Made by a program: the position numbers and the translations under genes. Shown here piece by piece: positions 16,548-25,310 of a stretch of DNA of 64,000 nucleotides (position 1 is its first letter; every line of letters starts with the position of its first letter). Source of the stretch: JAAYXS01 sp964550375 (GTDB lineage: Bacteria; Planctomycetota; Phycisphaerae; UBA1845; Fen-1342); the NCBI GenBank assembly GCA_964550375.1, contig CAZJYX010000005.1, positions 62,001 through 126,000 on the forward strand, given 5' to 3'. The notes under the pieces were generated by a model. The model was not told the DNA's origin and searched no databases. It saw only the letters and a program-made list of their open reading frames with translations.

Positions 16548-17510
16548 ATGGGTGCGGTCGGCAGGGTGGCAGCGGTTGTGGCGGTGGGTCTGGCAAGCGT
16601 GGCAGTTGCGCGGTGTGGCGGGTCGCCAGCGCAGCAGCAGGAGATGTACGATACCAAGGCGGACGCGCGCGAGCAGATCGCCGCGGCCCAGGCGCGGGCA
16701 CAGCGTGACCACCAGCGCGTTCTGTTGATGTTCGGCGGGAACTGGTGTGGGTGGTGTCTGCGGCTGCACGGCGTGCTTACCGGAGACGAGGAGACGGCCC
16801 GGCTGTTGCGGGACGAGTATCAGCTTGTAATGGTGGACGTTGGGCGGTTTGACCGGCATATGGACATTGCGGACCGGTATGGCGTCGAATTGAAGAAGAG
16901 CGGTGTGCCGTTCCTGGTGGTGCTGGATGCTGAGGGCCAGGTCCTGGCTCGTCAGGAGACCGGATCGCTGGAGAAGGGTAAGGGGCATGATGTGAAGAAG
17001 GTGCGCGCGTTTCTGCGGCAGTGGCAGAGCGAGCGCCTGGAGGCGGAGCAGGTGTTGGCGGCGGGGGTGGCGCGGGCCCGGGTGGAGGAGAAGCGTGTTC
17101 TGCTGCGGCTGGGAGCGCTGCGCTGTCCGTGGTGTCGCCGGCTGGATGAAGTCCTGCTACGCGCTGAGATCGCGGAGGTGCTGGGGGCGAACTACGTGGA
17201 AGTGCTGATCGACGTGGATCGGATGGCGGGCGGGAAGGAGCTGGCGGAGCGTTTGCGGGCCAACCCGCAGGGTGGGATCCCCTGGTGTGCGGTGCTGGAT
17301 GGGGATGGGCGGGTGCTGGGGACCTCGGATGGGCCGGAGGGCAATGTCGGCTGCCCGGTGACAGCCGGCGAGATTGCGCATTTCGTGGCGATGTTGAGCG
17401 GGACGGCGCGGCGGATGCGGCCCGAGGGTTTGGCGGCGGTTAGGAAGGCGCTGGAGGAGCACGCCCGGGAGGTGCGGGCGGAGCAGGCGGCGAGCAAGCC
17501 GGGTCCGTAG
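16548..17510 (+). CDS. Protein with two tandem thioredoxin-like domains
   Basis: 320 residues: an N-terminal hydrophobic segment (signal peptide or anchor, with a Cys at 23 in VARCGG), then two thioredoxin-like domains. The first has the redox motif WCGWC (NWCGWCLRLH) and the cis-Pro context GVPFLVVLD. The second has RCPWCRRLD and GIPWCAVLDGDG. Both active-site pairs are intact, so both halves could exchange disulfides in the envelope, for example in folding of the many Cys-rich secreted proteins nearby (inference). The ATG at 16548 has AGGAG 6 bases upstream. It is divergent from the TPPII-like gene. Confidence 0.88.
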   Translation: MGAVGRVAAVVAVGLASVAVARCGGSPAQQQEMYDTKADAREQIAAAQARAQRDHQRVLLMFGGNWCGWCLRLHGVLTGDEETARLLRDEYQLVMVDVGRFDRHMDIADRYGVELKKSGVPFLVVLDAEGQVLARQETGSLEKGKGHDVKKVRAFLRQWQSERLEAEQVLAAGVARARVEEKRVLLRLGALRCPWCRRLDEVLLRAEIAEVLGANYVEVLIDVDRMAGGKELAERLRANPQGGIPWCAVLDGDGRVLGTSDGPEGNVGCPVTAGEIAHFVAMLSGTARRMRPEGLAAVRKALEEHAREVRAEQAASKPGP

Positions 17511-17661
17511 TCCGTGGCGACCGCCGCGGCTCGGCGGAACGGGTCGCGTGCCGGCCCGGGGGATCGTAGAATGCGGCCGCGGCGCGGCTGGCGGTGGTGA
17601 GTTGGGGCGCGGTCTGAGTTGGCGGGTGTGCTGGCGAGCGACGGGCTGTCTGGACAGGTTA

Positions 17662-19014
17662 ATGGCCATGAAGACGCAGCGACAGGACTTCGTGCTGGGG
17701 TTGGTGGTGATTGCGCTGCTGGGCCTGTTCCTGGCGACGGTGCTTTTCCTGTCGCAGCGGGTGAGTGGGGCAAGGCGTTCGATCGTTGTTCACTTTCGGC
17801 ATGAGGACGGGCTGTCGCCGCTGAAGCCGGGCAGCCAGGTATTGCTCAGTGGGGCGATCGAGGTGGGGGTCGTGAAGGAAGTCGAGGTACGCGAACTGGA
17901 CGTGGGACTGGTGGGTGCGCCGCCGCGGCGGCAGACTGTGGTTATTGCACGAGCGGAGATTGACGAGTCCTTGCCGCTGTATGGTGACTGCGAGATTACG
18001 ACCGATATGCCGCTCATCGGTGGCAGCGGCACCATGGTGATCGTGAATGTGGGCACGCCGGGCGTGCCGCTGCCGCCGGACCATGTGTGGGGCCAGCCGC
18101 CGCAGGGGATGGCGGCGTTCTCCGCGCTTTCGCGGCGGCTAACGGCGGAGGGCGGGATTGTCGATCGGCTGGATCGAATGTTGGATCCGGACGCGGACGG
18201 CTCGCTGCTGAATAAGGTCATGGTGAGCCTGATGGATGTCAACGCCATGACCAGTGAGTTGCGGACGCAGTTGACGGCGGCCGAGCGGGCGTCGTTGTTG
18301 CGAAAGGTGCACTTGATATTGGACGACCTGAACGCGACGACGGCGGCGATCAGACAGCAGACTGACCGGGAGGACGCGGGGGCGCTATTGGCGCGTTTCA
18401 ACGCGGTGTTGGATGTGGCGCACGGCAGCCTGGCAGAAGTGCTGGGGATGCTGCAGGAGGGGCGCCCGCTGGTGCAGGAAACGCTGGTGAGCGTGGAGCA
18501 CGCGGCGCGCGTGATAGACCAGGAGATGGTGGCGAACCTGCGGGGCGAGCTGGACCCGACGGATCCGGGGTCGTTGCTGAGCGAGCTGCACACGGCCATG
18601 GCGCGGGTGAACGGCTCGCTGGCGGAGATTCAGGCGCTGTCGGCGACCGGCAATCGGATGCTGGTGCTCAACCGCCCACAGATCGAGCGGGTGTTGAGCA
18701 ACATTCGCGAAGTGAGCGAGGTGCTCGCGCTGACGAGCAAAGACATCCAGTTGAATCCGTCGAAGTTGATATGGCCGCCGAAGGATCGCGAGGCGAGCAA
18801 GCTGGACGTGTTCACCGCGGCGCGCGATTTCGCCCAGGCGGCCACGTACCTGGACGAGGCGGCGGCCCGCTTGCAGGCGGTCATGGAGGTGGCGCCGGAA
18901 GGTGAGATGCGGGCGACGGCCGACCCGGAGGTGCGGGCGATTCTCGATTCGCTGCAGGGGGCGTTTGAGCGGTTTGAAAGGGCCGAGGCGTTCTTCTGGG
19001 AACAGATGAAGTAG
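17662..19014 (+). CDS. MCE/MlaD-family protein
   Basis: About 450 residues: one N-terminal membrane helix (LGLVVIALLGLFLATVLFL), an MCE domain (~residues 35-130, with SIVVHFRHEDGLSPLKPGSQVLLSG and GVVKEVEV) and a long helical or coiled-coil tail. MCE proteins bind or channel lipids in the periplasm as part of Mla-type ABC systems. The usual permease and ATPase partners (mlaE, mlaF) are not in this window. ATG codons at 17662 and 17668 are both possible; AGG precedes them by 3 and 9 bases, so the second may be used. It ends 7 bases before the flavoprotein gene, which suggests an operon. Confidence 0.85.
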   Translation: MAMKTQRQDFVLGLVVIALLGLFLATVLFLSQRVSGARRSIVVHFRHEDGLSPLKPGSQVLLSGAIEVGVVKEVEVRELDVGLVGAPPRRQTVVIARAEIDESLPLYGDCEITTDMPLIGGSGTMVIVNVGTPGVPLPPDHVWGQPPQGMAAFSALSRRLTAEGGIVDRLDRMLDPDADGSLLNKVMVSLMDVNAMTSELRTQLTAAERASLLRKVHLILDDLNATTAAIRQQTDREDAGALLARFNAVLDVAHGSLAEVLGMLQEGRPLVQETLVSVEHAARVIDQEMVANLRGELDPTDPGSLLSELHTAMARVNGSLAEIQALSATGNRMLVLNRPQIERVLSNIREVSEVLALTSKDIQLNPSKLIWPPKDREASKLDVFTAARDFAQAATYLDEAAARLQAVMEVAPEGEMRATADPEVRAILDSLQGAFERFERAEAFFWEQMK

Positions 19015-19021
19015 AGGACCA

Positions 19022-20131
19022 ATGATGACCAAGCGGCAGGAAGTATTCGACGTGGTCATCGTTGGTGCGACGCCGGCGGGCGGAGCGGCGGGGATCCGCG
19101 CGCGGCAGGCGGGGCTGAGTTGCCTGATGATCGAGCCGGATCCCTGGCCGCGCCAAAAGACCCATCTGGATTGGCTGGGACCGCGCGGCGTCGAGTTCTG
19201 CCGAACGTGCGGGTTGGGCGGTTCGGCGGTGGGGGCGGCGGAGTTCGCCGGCGTGTGCCTGCGCTCCTGGGACCTGAGCCGGGAGACGCGCGTCGAAGAG
19301 GAGGGTCTGGCGGGCTGGATTGTAGATCGGGCCGGGTTTGAAATGGCGCTAATCGACCGGGCGATTGCCGCCGGGGCGGTGTTGCGGCCGGAGGCGCAAC
19401 CGCAGGGACTGTCTCTCGGCGAGGAGCACGCCAAATTGCTGCTGGGGGATGGCGCGGAGATTCGTGGACGCATCCTGTTGATTGGCGATGGGCTCAATTC
19501 GCGCGTGTCGGCGTTGGCCCGGCTTATGACGGCACGGGAGTCCGAGGGTGTCGCGGCGGCAGTGACGGCGGATTTCGAAGGGACCGCCGCTGCCCCACAG
19601 TTGGACGTTATTATCGGAGCCCGGCGATCGCCACAGACGGTAACGATTCTGCGGTCCGGCCCGCGGGGGCGTGTTGTGTTGCTGACGCGCGAGCTGTCGC
19701 CAACGCCGCAGGAGCAATTCCGCGAATTCCTGGAGTTGGCCCGATCGGCGGGCCTGCTGCCGGCCGACTGGCGCGGGCAACCGGCCGTGGCCACCAGTCC
19801 GGCGGGCGTGGCGCTGGAGATGGAGACCCTGATCGGGAAGCGCTGTCTGCAGATTGGGGAGACGGGCGGGTTTGTGGCGGCGTTCAGCAACGAAGTGCTG
19901 TATCCGGAGATGCAGTCGGGCTGGCTGGCGGCCGAGACGGCTGAGCGGGCGCTGCGGGCGGGAGTGTTACAGGACGAGTTGCAGTCCTTCAGCGTGGCCT
20001 GGCGCGCGGAACTGGCGGAGTATTTGCGGCTGCCCAACACGGATTTGGCCTTGCTGATGCCCCTGGTCTTCAATAATGCCCAGATGTCGGCGCGGGTAGC
20101 GCGGGCGTTTCTGCTGGGGCAGGGGTTCTAA
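19022..20131 (+). CDS. FAD-dependent oxidoreductase (geranylgeranyl-reductase/halogenase-like)
   Basis: 369-residue flavoprotein. The N-terminal dinucleotide-binding motif is DVVIVGATPAGGAAG, a variant of GxGxxG followed by the acidic strand end MIEPDP. A second FAD segment is seen as ILLIGDGLNSRVSA, and the usual GDAxG motif appears as GETGGFVAAFSNEV. The WPRQKTHLDW segment resembles the PR-K-C loop of the geranylgeranyl reductase group but lacks its Cys. The substrate is unknown. It follows the MCE gene by 7 bases, hinting at a role in lipid chemistry (inference). Confidence 0.78.
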   Translation: MMTKRQEVFDVVIVGATPAGGAAGIRARQAGLSCLMIEPDPWPRQKTHLDWLGPRGVEFCRTCGLGGSAVGAAEFAGVCLRSWDLSRETRVEEEGLAGWIVDRAGFEMALIDRAIAAGAVLRPEAQPQGLSLGEEHAKLLLGDGAEIRGRILLIGDGLNSRVSALARLMTARESEGVAAAVTADFEGTAAAPQLDVIIGARRSPQTVTILRSGPRGRVVLLTRELSPTPQEQFREFLELARSAGLLPADWRGQPAVATSPAGVALEMETLIGKRCLQIGETGGFVAAFSNEVLYPEMQSGWLAAETAERALRAGVLQDELQSFSVAWRAELAEYLRLPNTDLALLMPLVFNNAQMSARVARAFLLGQGF

Positions 20132-20136
20132 TGCGC

Positions 20137-20142
20137 TATAAT
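20137..20142 (+). promoter_or_regulatory. Candidate -10 box (TATAAT) upstream of def
   Basis: An exact TATAAT lies about 40 bases before the peptide deformylase start, just after the stop of the flavoprotein gene. No good -35 hexamer is seen 16-18 bases upstream, so the assignment is tentative. Confidence 0.35.
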
Positions 20143-20181
20143 TGGGCTGAGGACGGCCGATGAAGATGTGGGAGAGGTGAT

Positions 20182-20724
20182 ATGGCCGGTGCGGACGTGA
20201 AGACGGAGACAGGCGAGCTCAGGTTGATTCACTATCCGGATCCGCGGCTGCGCCAGCGCTGCGAAGAGATCGCGGAGTTCAACGGGGAGATTGCAGCCCT
20301 CGTGGAGCGCATGTTCGCGATAATGCAGGAGAGCAAGGGCGTGGGGCTGGCGGCGTCGCAGGTGGGGGTGCTCAAGCGGCTGTTCGTGATGAACCTGACG
20401 GGCGAGGAGCGAGATCGCGTCGTGTTCATTAACCCGGTGCTGCGGGATCGTGACGGGAGCGTCGAGAGCGAGGAAGGGTGCCTGTCGCTGCCGGGCATTA
20501 ACGTGAACATCCGCCGGGCCCGGCATTGCCGGATCGAGGCCCAGGACCTGGAGGGCCGGCGCTTCGAGGTGGAGGGGGACGACCTAATGAGCCGTTGCTG
20601 GCAGCACGAGTTGGATCACCTTGACGGGGTGCTGATCACGGATCGCATGGGGCCGAGCGACCGCATCGCCACGCGCAGAACGCTGAAGTTGCTGGAGGAA
20701 GGCTACAACGGCGGTCACGGTTAG
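20182..20724 (+). CDS. def: Peptide deformylase
   Basis: Metal-dependent enzyme that removes the formyl group from the N-terminal Met of new proteins. All three motifs are present: GVGLAASQ (53-60), EEGCLSLPG with the metal ligand C100, and QHELDHLDG with ligands H142 and H146 and catalytic E143. It has the normal length at 180 residues. The ATG at 20182 has GGAGAGG 5 bases upstream. It heads a def-fmt-rsmB cluster, the classic arrangement in which the deformylase and formyltransferase sit together. Confidence 0.97.
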   Translation: MAGADVKTETGELRLIHYPDPRLRQRCEEIAEFNGEIAALVERMFAIMQESKGVGLAASQVGVLKRLFVMNLTGEERDRVVFINPVLRDRDGSVESEEGCLSLPGINVNIRRARHCRIEAQDLEGRRFEVEGDDLMSRCWQHELDHLDGVLITDRMGPSDRIATRRTLKLLEEGYNGGHG

Positions 20725-20788
20725 GGCGCGCACGGGGTGGCTGACGGCAGTGGTACGGGGCGGGGTTTCGGGGTACAACCGGCGGGTG

Positions 20789-21733
20789 ATGCGGATCGTG
20801 TTCCTGGGCACCGGCGAGTTTGCCGTTCCGGCTCTGCGGGCGTTGGTCGCGGCCGGGCACGAGGTGGTGCGCGCTATCAGCCAGCCGGATCGTCCCAGTG
20901 GGCGCGGGCGGACAGTCAAGCCCAGCGCGGTGCACGCGGCGGCGACGGCACTGGGGATACCGCACGTGCAGGCTGCGGATGTGAATGCGCTTGTGGCGTC
21001 GGAGGTGGCGGGGGCGGAAATCGGCGTCGTCGCCGCCTTTGGGCAGAAGCTGGGGCCGGCGGTGCTGGCGGCCTATCCGCGCGGCTGCATCAACATACAC
21101 GGCTCGCTACTGCCGAAGTACCGTGGCGCGGCGCCGTACCAGTGGGCGATTATCAACGGCGAAACGCAGACGGGCGTGACGGTATTCCAGATTGAGCGGC
21201 GCTGGGACGCGGGCCCGATCTGGGGTCAGCGGGAAGTTGTAATTGGGGAGACGGAGACGGCCGACGAGCTGCACGATCGGCTGGCGGAGGTGGGGGCGGG
21301 GTTGGTCGTCGAGACTCTGGCGGCGCTGGAGCGCGGTTCGGTCGAGGCGCGCGGGCAGGACCGGGCGCTCGTGACGCGGGCGCCGAAGCTGTCGCGGGCG
21401 GACGGCGTCGTGGATTGGGCGGAGCCGGCCGAGCGGGTCGCCCGCCGGATCAACGGCCTGTGGTCTTGGCCGGCGGCGACGTGTGCGTTCGTGTCGCGGA
21501 CGGGTCGGCGGGAGCAGGTGCAGTTGGCGCGGGCGCGTGTGGCGGAGGCGGTTGACGCCGGCGCAGCGTTGCCGCCGGGGAGTTTCCTCGCGGACGGGAC
21601 GGTTCGGGCCGGTCGGGGGCGCGTGCGGCTGTTAGAAGTCAAGCCGGCGGGTGGGAAGCTGATGTCGTTCGAAGCGTTCGCAAACGGGCGGCAGGTGGCG
21701 CCGCTGGACCGGCTGTTGCCGCCGGATTCGTGA
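20789..21733 (+). CDS. fmt: Methionyl-tRNA formyltransferase
   Basis: Transfers a formyl group from 10-formyl-tetrahydrofolate to initiator Met-tRNA. The start MRIVFLGTGEFAVPAL matches the family, so the ATG at 20789 is chosen over the longer reading from 20750. The folate-binding and catalytic segment is INIHGSLLPKYRGAAPYQWAI (Asn and His), with the Asp of RRWDAGPIW completing the triad. The C-terminal tRNA-binding domain (RRINGLWSWPAATCAF) is present. 314 residues. Its stop codon overlaps the rsmB start (TGATG). Confidence 0.96.
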   Translation: MRIVFLGTGEFAVPALRALVAAGHEVVRAISQPDRPSGRGRTVKPSAVHAAATALGIPHVQAADVNALVASEVAGAEIGVVAAFGQKLGPAVLAAYPRGCINIHGSLLPKYRGAAPYQWAIINGETQTGVTVFQIERRWDAGPIWGQREVVIGETETADELHDRLAEVGAGLVVETLAALERGSVEARGQDRALVTRAPKLSRADGVVDWAEPAERVARRINGLWSWPAATCAFVSRTGRREQVQLARARVAEAVDAGAALPPGSFLADGTVRAGRGRVRLLEVKPAGGKLMSFEAFANGRQVAPLDRLLPPDS

Positions 21734-23127
21734 TGGGCACAGGTCAGGCTAACGTGACGGGCGGCGGGCGCGAGGCGGCGTACCGGGCCGTGCTGGCCGT
21801 GCTGCGGGGACGGGGGTTTGCCAGCGGCGTATTGCGGGGCGCGGGTCTGGCGGGGCACGAGCTGGCACTGGCAAATGAGATTGCTTTGGGTACGGTGCGG
21901 CACGCCATGACGATCGAATGCGTGCTTGCAGCGCTGGCGCGTTACGAGCCGCGCCGGACGCCGGGGGAAGTGCGGGCGGTGCTATTGACGGCGGCATACC
22001 AGGTTATCTGGATGGACCGGGTGCCGGTGTTTGCGGCGGTGGACGAGGCCGTCGCGCAGGCACGGGGGCACGCGGGGCAGCGTGCGGCGGGGATGGTGAA
22101 CGCCGTGCTGCGGCGGCTGAGCGCGGCGGTCGCGGAGCGGCGGGTGCCGTGGCGGCGGCTCGACCCAGCCCAGGTGCGCGTGAACTGGGGGGAGTCGTGC
22201 GCGTTTGCGAAGCCGGTGCTGCCCGACCCGGATGGGCCGGGTCTGCTGGTGAGGCATCTCGCGGCGGCGACGTCCGAACGGCCGGCGCGCTACCAGGAGC
22301 TGGTTGTCTGTCATGGGGCGGACGTTGCGGAGCAGATAGCGTGGGCTTCGCAGGCGGTGCCGGTGGTTGTGTTGCACCGGAACCGGTTACGGATCGATCC
22401 GCAGGCGTTTGAGGAGCGCATTCGGGAGGACTTCGGGGCTGGGGCGGTGGTCTGTGAGGACGTGGCGTACTTGGGGTCGCGGGCGCATTTGGGGGAGTCG
22501 CCCATGTTCAGCGACGGTCTGGCGTTCGTGCAGGACACGACGGCGCACGGCGCGGCGGAGTTGGTGGGGGCGCAGCCGGGTGAGCGTGTGCTGGATTGGT
22601 GTGCAGCCCCGGGGGGCAAGTCCGTGGCCATGGCGCTGGCGATGGGTGATGAGGGGGAAGTGGTCGCGGCCGACGCGTCGGCGGAGCGGCTGGCGCTCGT
22701 GCGGGAGAATGCCGATCGGCTGGGGCTGCGGAGCATTCGGACGGTAACGGGAAGCGGCGCGGCTGGCCTGGGTGGTGAGCTGTTTGATGCCGCCCTGGTT
22801 GACGTACCGTGCTCGAACACGGGTGTGCTGGCACGGCGGCCGGAAGCGCGGCTGGGTTACGCGAAGGAGAAGCTGGCAGCGCTGCTGGGCGTGCAGCAGA
22901 AGCTGATCGAGCAGGCTAGTCAGCACGTGCGGCTGGGCGGTCGGCTGGTGTACAGCACTTGCAGCCTTGAGCCCGAGGAGAATGAGGGGGTTGTAGCGCG
23001 ATTTCTGGAAGCTCAGCCGCACTGGCGGCTGGAAAGCCAAGCCACGACGCTGCCGGTTTGGGGGCCGCAGCCGAGCAACTGGCGCGACGGGGGCTACGCG
23101 GCTCGGCTGATACACGGCGTCGTCTGA
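21733..23127 (+). CDS. rsmB: 16S rRNA (cytosine(967)-C(5))-methyltransferase
   Basis: S-adenosylmethionine-dependent methyltransferase of the RsmB/NOL1 family, 464 residues. The N-terminal NusB-like RNA-binding domain covers ~1-135 (e.g. RRTPGEVRAVLLTAAYQVIW). The SAM site is VLDWCAAPGGKSVAMA, motif IV with its Cys is DVPCSNTGVLARRPE, and the nucleophile Cys is in YSTCSLEPEENE. The ATG at 21733 overlaps the fmt stop (TGATG), so translation is coupled; an in-frame GTG at 21730 is also possible. An fmt-rsmB order is common in bacteria. Confidence 0.95.
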   Translation: MGTGQANVTGGGREAAYRAVLAVLRGRGFASGVLRGAGLAGHELALANEIALGTVRHAMTIECVLAALARYEPRRTPGEVRAVLLTAAYQVIWMDRVPVFAAVDEAVAQARGHAGQRAAGMVNAVLRRLSAAVAERRVPWRRLDPAQVRVNWGESCAFAKPVLPDPDGPGLLVRHLAAATSERPARYQELVVCHGADVAEQIAWASQAVPVVVLHRNRLRIDPQAFEERIREDFGAGAVVCEDVAYLGSRAHLGESPMFSDGLAFVQDTTAHGAAELVGAQPGERVLDWCAAPGGKSVAMALAMGDEGEVVAADASAERLALVRENADRLGLRSIRTVTGSGAAGLGGELFDAALVDVPCSNTGVLARRPEARLGYAKEKLAALLGVQQKLIEQASQHVRLGGRLVYSTCSLEPEENEGVVARFLEAQPHWRLESQATTLPVWGPQPSNWRDGGYAARLIHGVV

Positions 23128-23156
23128 GCTGGCACGCGGTTGACCCGGTGGGCCGG

Positions 23157-25211
23157 CTATGACGATTCGGCCGTGGTGGCGCCGGCCGGCGTGGAGGGGC
23201 CGCAGACGGCCCGGTGCAGGATTTCCGCAATATCGAGGGCCGCCACGTTCTCGTGGCCCTGGTCGGCCAAGCCATCGGTCAGCATGGTCATGCAGAACGG
23301 GCAGGTGGTGGCGATGGTGGGGTCGCCGACCGCGGGCAGGACCTTGAGCAACTGGTTGGTGCGGGTGTGGTTAACGCGCGCGCGGCCCTCCTCCTCCTCC
23401 TTCCACATCTGTGCGCCACCAGCACTGCAGCACATGGCGCGATCGCGGCACTCGGCCGCCTCGACCAGCGTGAGGCCGGGGATGCGCTGCAACACGGCGC
23501 GGGGTGGATCGTACACGTCGTTGTGGCGACCGAGGTAGCAGGCGTCGTGGTAGGCCACGGTTGCCTTGACGGGGTGTTTAGGCGTAAGCCGGCCCTGCCG
23601 CACGAGCACGGCGAGCAGCTCGCTGTGATGGACGACTTCGTAGTGGCCGCCGAAGTCGGGGTACTCGTTCTTGAGCGTGTGGTAGCAGTGCGGGCACATC
23701 GTGACAATGCGTTTGACGTTGTAGTTGTTCAGCGTCTCGATGTTCTGCTGAGCGAGCATCTGGAACAGGTATTCGTTGCCGGCGCGGCGGGCGGGGTCGC
23801 CGTTACAGGTTTCCTCCGGGCCGAGGATGGCGAAGTCGACGCCGGCCTCGATCAACAGCGCCGCCGTGGCGCGGGCGATCTTGCGGGCGCGGTCGTCGAA
23901 CGAGGGGGCGCAGCCGACCCACAGCAGCCATTCGGCGTCGGGCTTGTCGGCGCGCAGCGGCACCTCCATGCCGGCCGCCCAGGCGGCCCGTTCATCATTG
24001 GCGAAGCTGTACGGGTTGCCGACGGTCTCCAGGCCCTGGAACATGTTTTGGAGTTGCTCGGGGAACTCGCCGCGCTCCATGACGAGGTGGCGGCGCATAT
24101 CGACGATCTTGTCTATGTAGCTGATGAAGACGGGGCATTCCTCGTGACAGGCGGCACAGGTCGTGCAGGCCCAGAGGACTTCCGGCTTGATGAAGTCGGG
24201 AACAAGCGCGATTTCGGCGGCCTGGCCGTTGCCGTTGGCGCGGGCGGCGCGGATCAACTCGGACTGCCGGCCGTACAGATGGTCGCGCAGGTCAACGGTG
24301 AGCTGCTTGGGCGAGAGCAGTTTGCCGGTGTTGTAGGCGGGGCACTGGTCGGAGCAGCGGCCGCACTCGGTGCAGCTATAGAAGTCGAGGATGGACTTCC
24401 AGGAGAACTGCTGGATGCGCGCGGCCCCGAGCGTCTCGCCGCGCTCGGCCTTGCCCTCGAGGTCGGCCAACGGCTCCAGGTGACCGGGTGACTTCAGGCT
24501 CTGGAGGTAGACGTTGGGTATGGCCGTCATCTCGTGGAACTGCTTCGTGTAGGGCAGGTAATTCATGAAGAAGAAGATCAGGCCGATGTGGAGCCAGAAG
24601 CCGATGTGATGGAGGACCGTCAGCGTTTCGGTTGAAGAGCCGCGCAGCATGGCGGCGACCACCACCCCGACCGGTTCCCAGACGGCGGAGTGCGCTCCGT
24701 GGAGCGCCACGGCGGCGCCGTCGTAAAGTGCGTCGCCCACCATCAGGCCGGTGAGAATCGCGAGGATTGCCATACCCTCGAAGTTCAGCGTCAGGCGCGG
24801 CAGCCGGGCGATGACGCGGTAGTAGAAGAAGACCGCGACGCCGGCGAGCACCAGCACGACGAAGATGTCCTTGACGAGGTTATAGAGATTGCCGAGCGGC
24901 GTGCCGAGGTCGAACAACACGAGGCCGTAGTGTGGATCGGCGGTATAGCCGCGGGCGATGAGCGTGAGGGCGCGGATGGGGGTGATGACGGCGCCGACAT
25001 AGATGAGGATGTGGGCGTAGCCGGCCAGGGTATGGCGCGGCATGCGCCATTGGGCGAGTCCGAAGCGCACCATGCGGGCCAGTCGTTCGCCGGGTCGGTC
25101 GAAGCAGTTGGCGGGCTGGCCGATCCGCATGAGCTGCCAGCGGCGCGAGATCGTGTAGGCGAACGCTGCGAAGGAAACCACCATCAGGACCGTCATCCAG
25201 AGCGGACTCAT
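23157..25211 (-). CDS. Membrane Fe-S oxidoreductase with heterodisulfide-reductase-like CCG domains
   Basis: 684-residue respiratory-type protein. The N-terminal ~235 residues hold several membrane helices of the nitrate-reductase-gamma kind (e.g. AGYAHILIYVGAVITPI, HIGFWLHIGLIFFFMNYL), probably binding haem b through conserved His. Two [4Fe-4S] motifs follow: CTECGRCSDQCP (280-291) and CTTCAACHEECP (349-360). Two CCG-type cysteine-rich domains come next (WVGCAPSF...ETCNGDPARR...CPHCYHTLKNEYPDFG, then HDACYLGRHNDVYDPPR...CCSAGGAQMW). It probably passes electrons between a soluble donor and quinones, and related proteins occur with electron-transfer flavoprotein genes, none of which is here. 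The ATG at 25211 follows GAGGTG. Confidence 0.9.
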   Translation of the reverse strand: MSPLWMTVLMVVSFAAFAYTISRRWQLMRIGQPANCFDRPGERLARMVRFGLAQWRMPRHTLAGYAHILIYVGAVITPIRALTLIARGYTADPHYGLVLFDLGTPLGNLYNLVKDIFVVLVLAGVAVFFYYRVIARLPRLTLNFEGMAILAILTGLMVGDALYDGAAVALHGAHSAVWEPVGVVVAAMLRGSSTETLTVLHHIGFWLHIGLIFFFMNYLPYTKQFHEMTAIPNVYLQSLKSPGHLEPLADLEGKAERGETLGAARIQQFSWKSILDFYSCTECGRCSDQCPAYNTGKLLSPKQLTVDLRDHLYGRQSELIRAARANGNGQAAEIALVPDFIKPEVLWACTTCAACHEECPVFISYIDKIVDMRRHLVMERGEFPEQLQNMFQGLETVGNPYSFANDERAAWAAGMEVPLRADKPDAEWLLWVGCAPSFDDRARKIARATAALLIEAGVDFAILGPEETCNGDPARRAGNEYLFQMLAQQNIETLNNYNVKRIVTMCPHCYHTLKNEYPDFGGHYEVVHHSELLAVLVRQGRLTPKHPVKATVAYHDACYLGRHNDVYDPPRAVLQRIPGLTLVEAAECRDRAMCCSAGGAQMWKEEEEGRARVNHTRTNQLLKVLPAVGDPTIATTCPFCMTMLTDGLADQGHENVAALDIAEILHRAVCGPSTPAGATTAESS

Positions 25212-25310
25212 GTTGCACCTCGATGAGTGAGAGAATAACTATCCGGCCAGTTTAGCGGATCGGCGCGGCGATGCGAATGGGTCCGGGGGCGCGGTGTCTG
25301 GGCGGGGAGA

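Noticed and set aside
18385..20073. 562-codon minus-strand open frame
   Set aside because: Runs antisense across both the MCE and flavoprotein genes; Ser/Arg/Pro-rich without domains.
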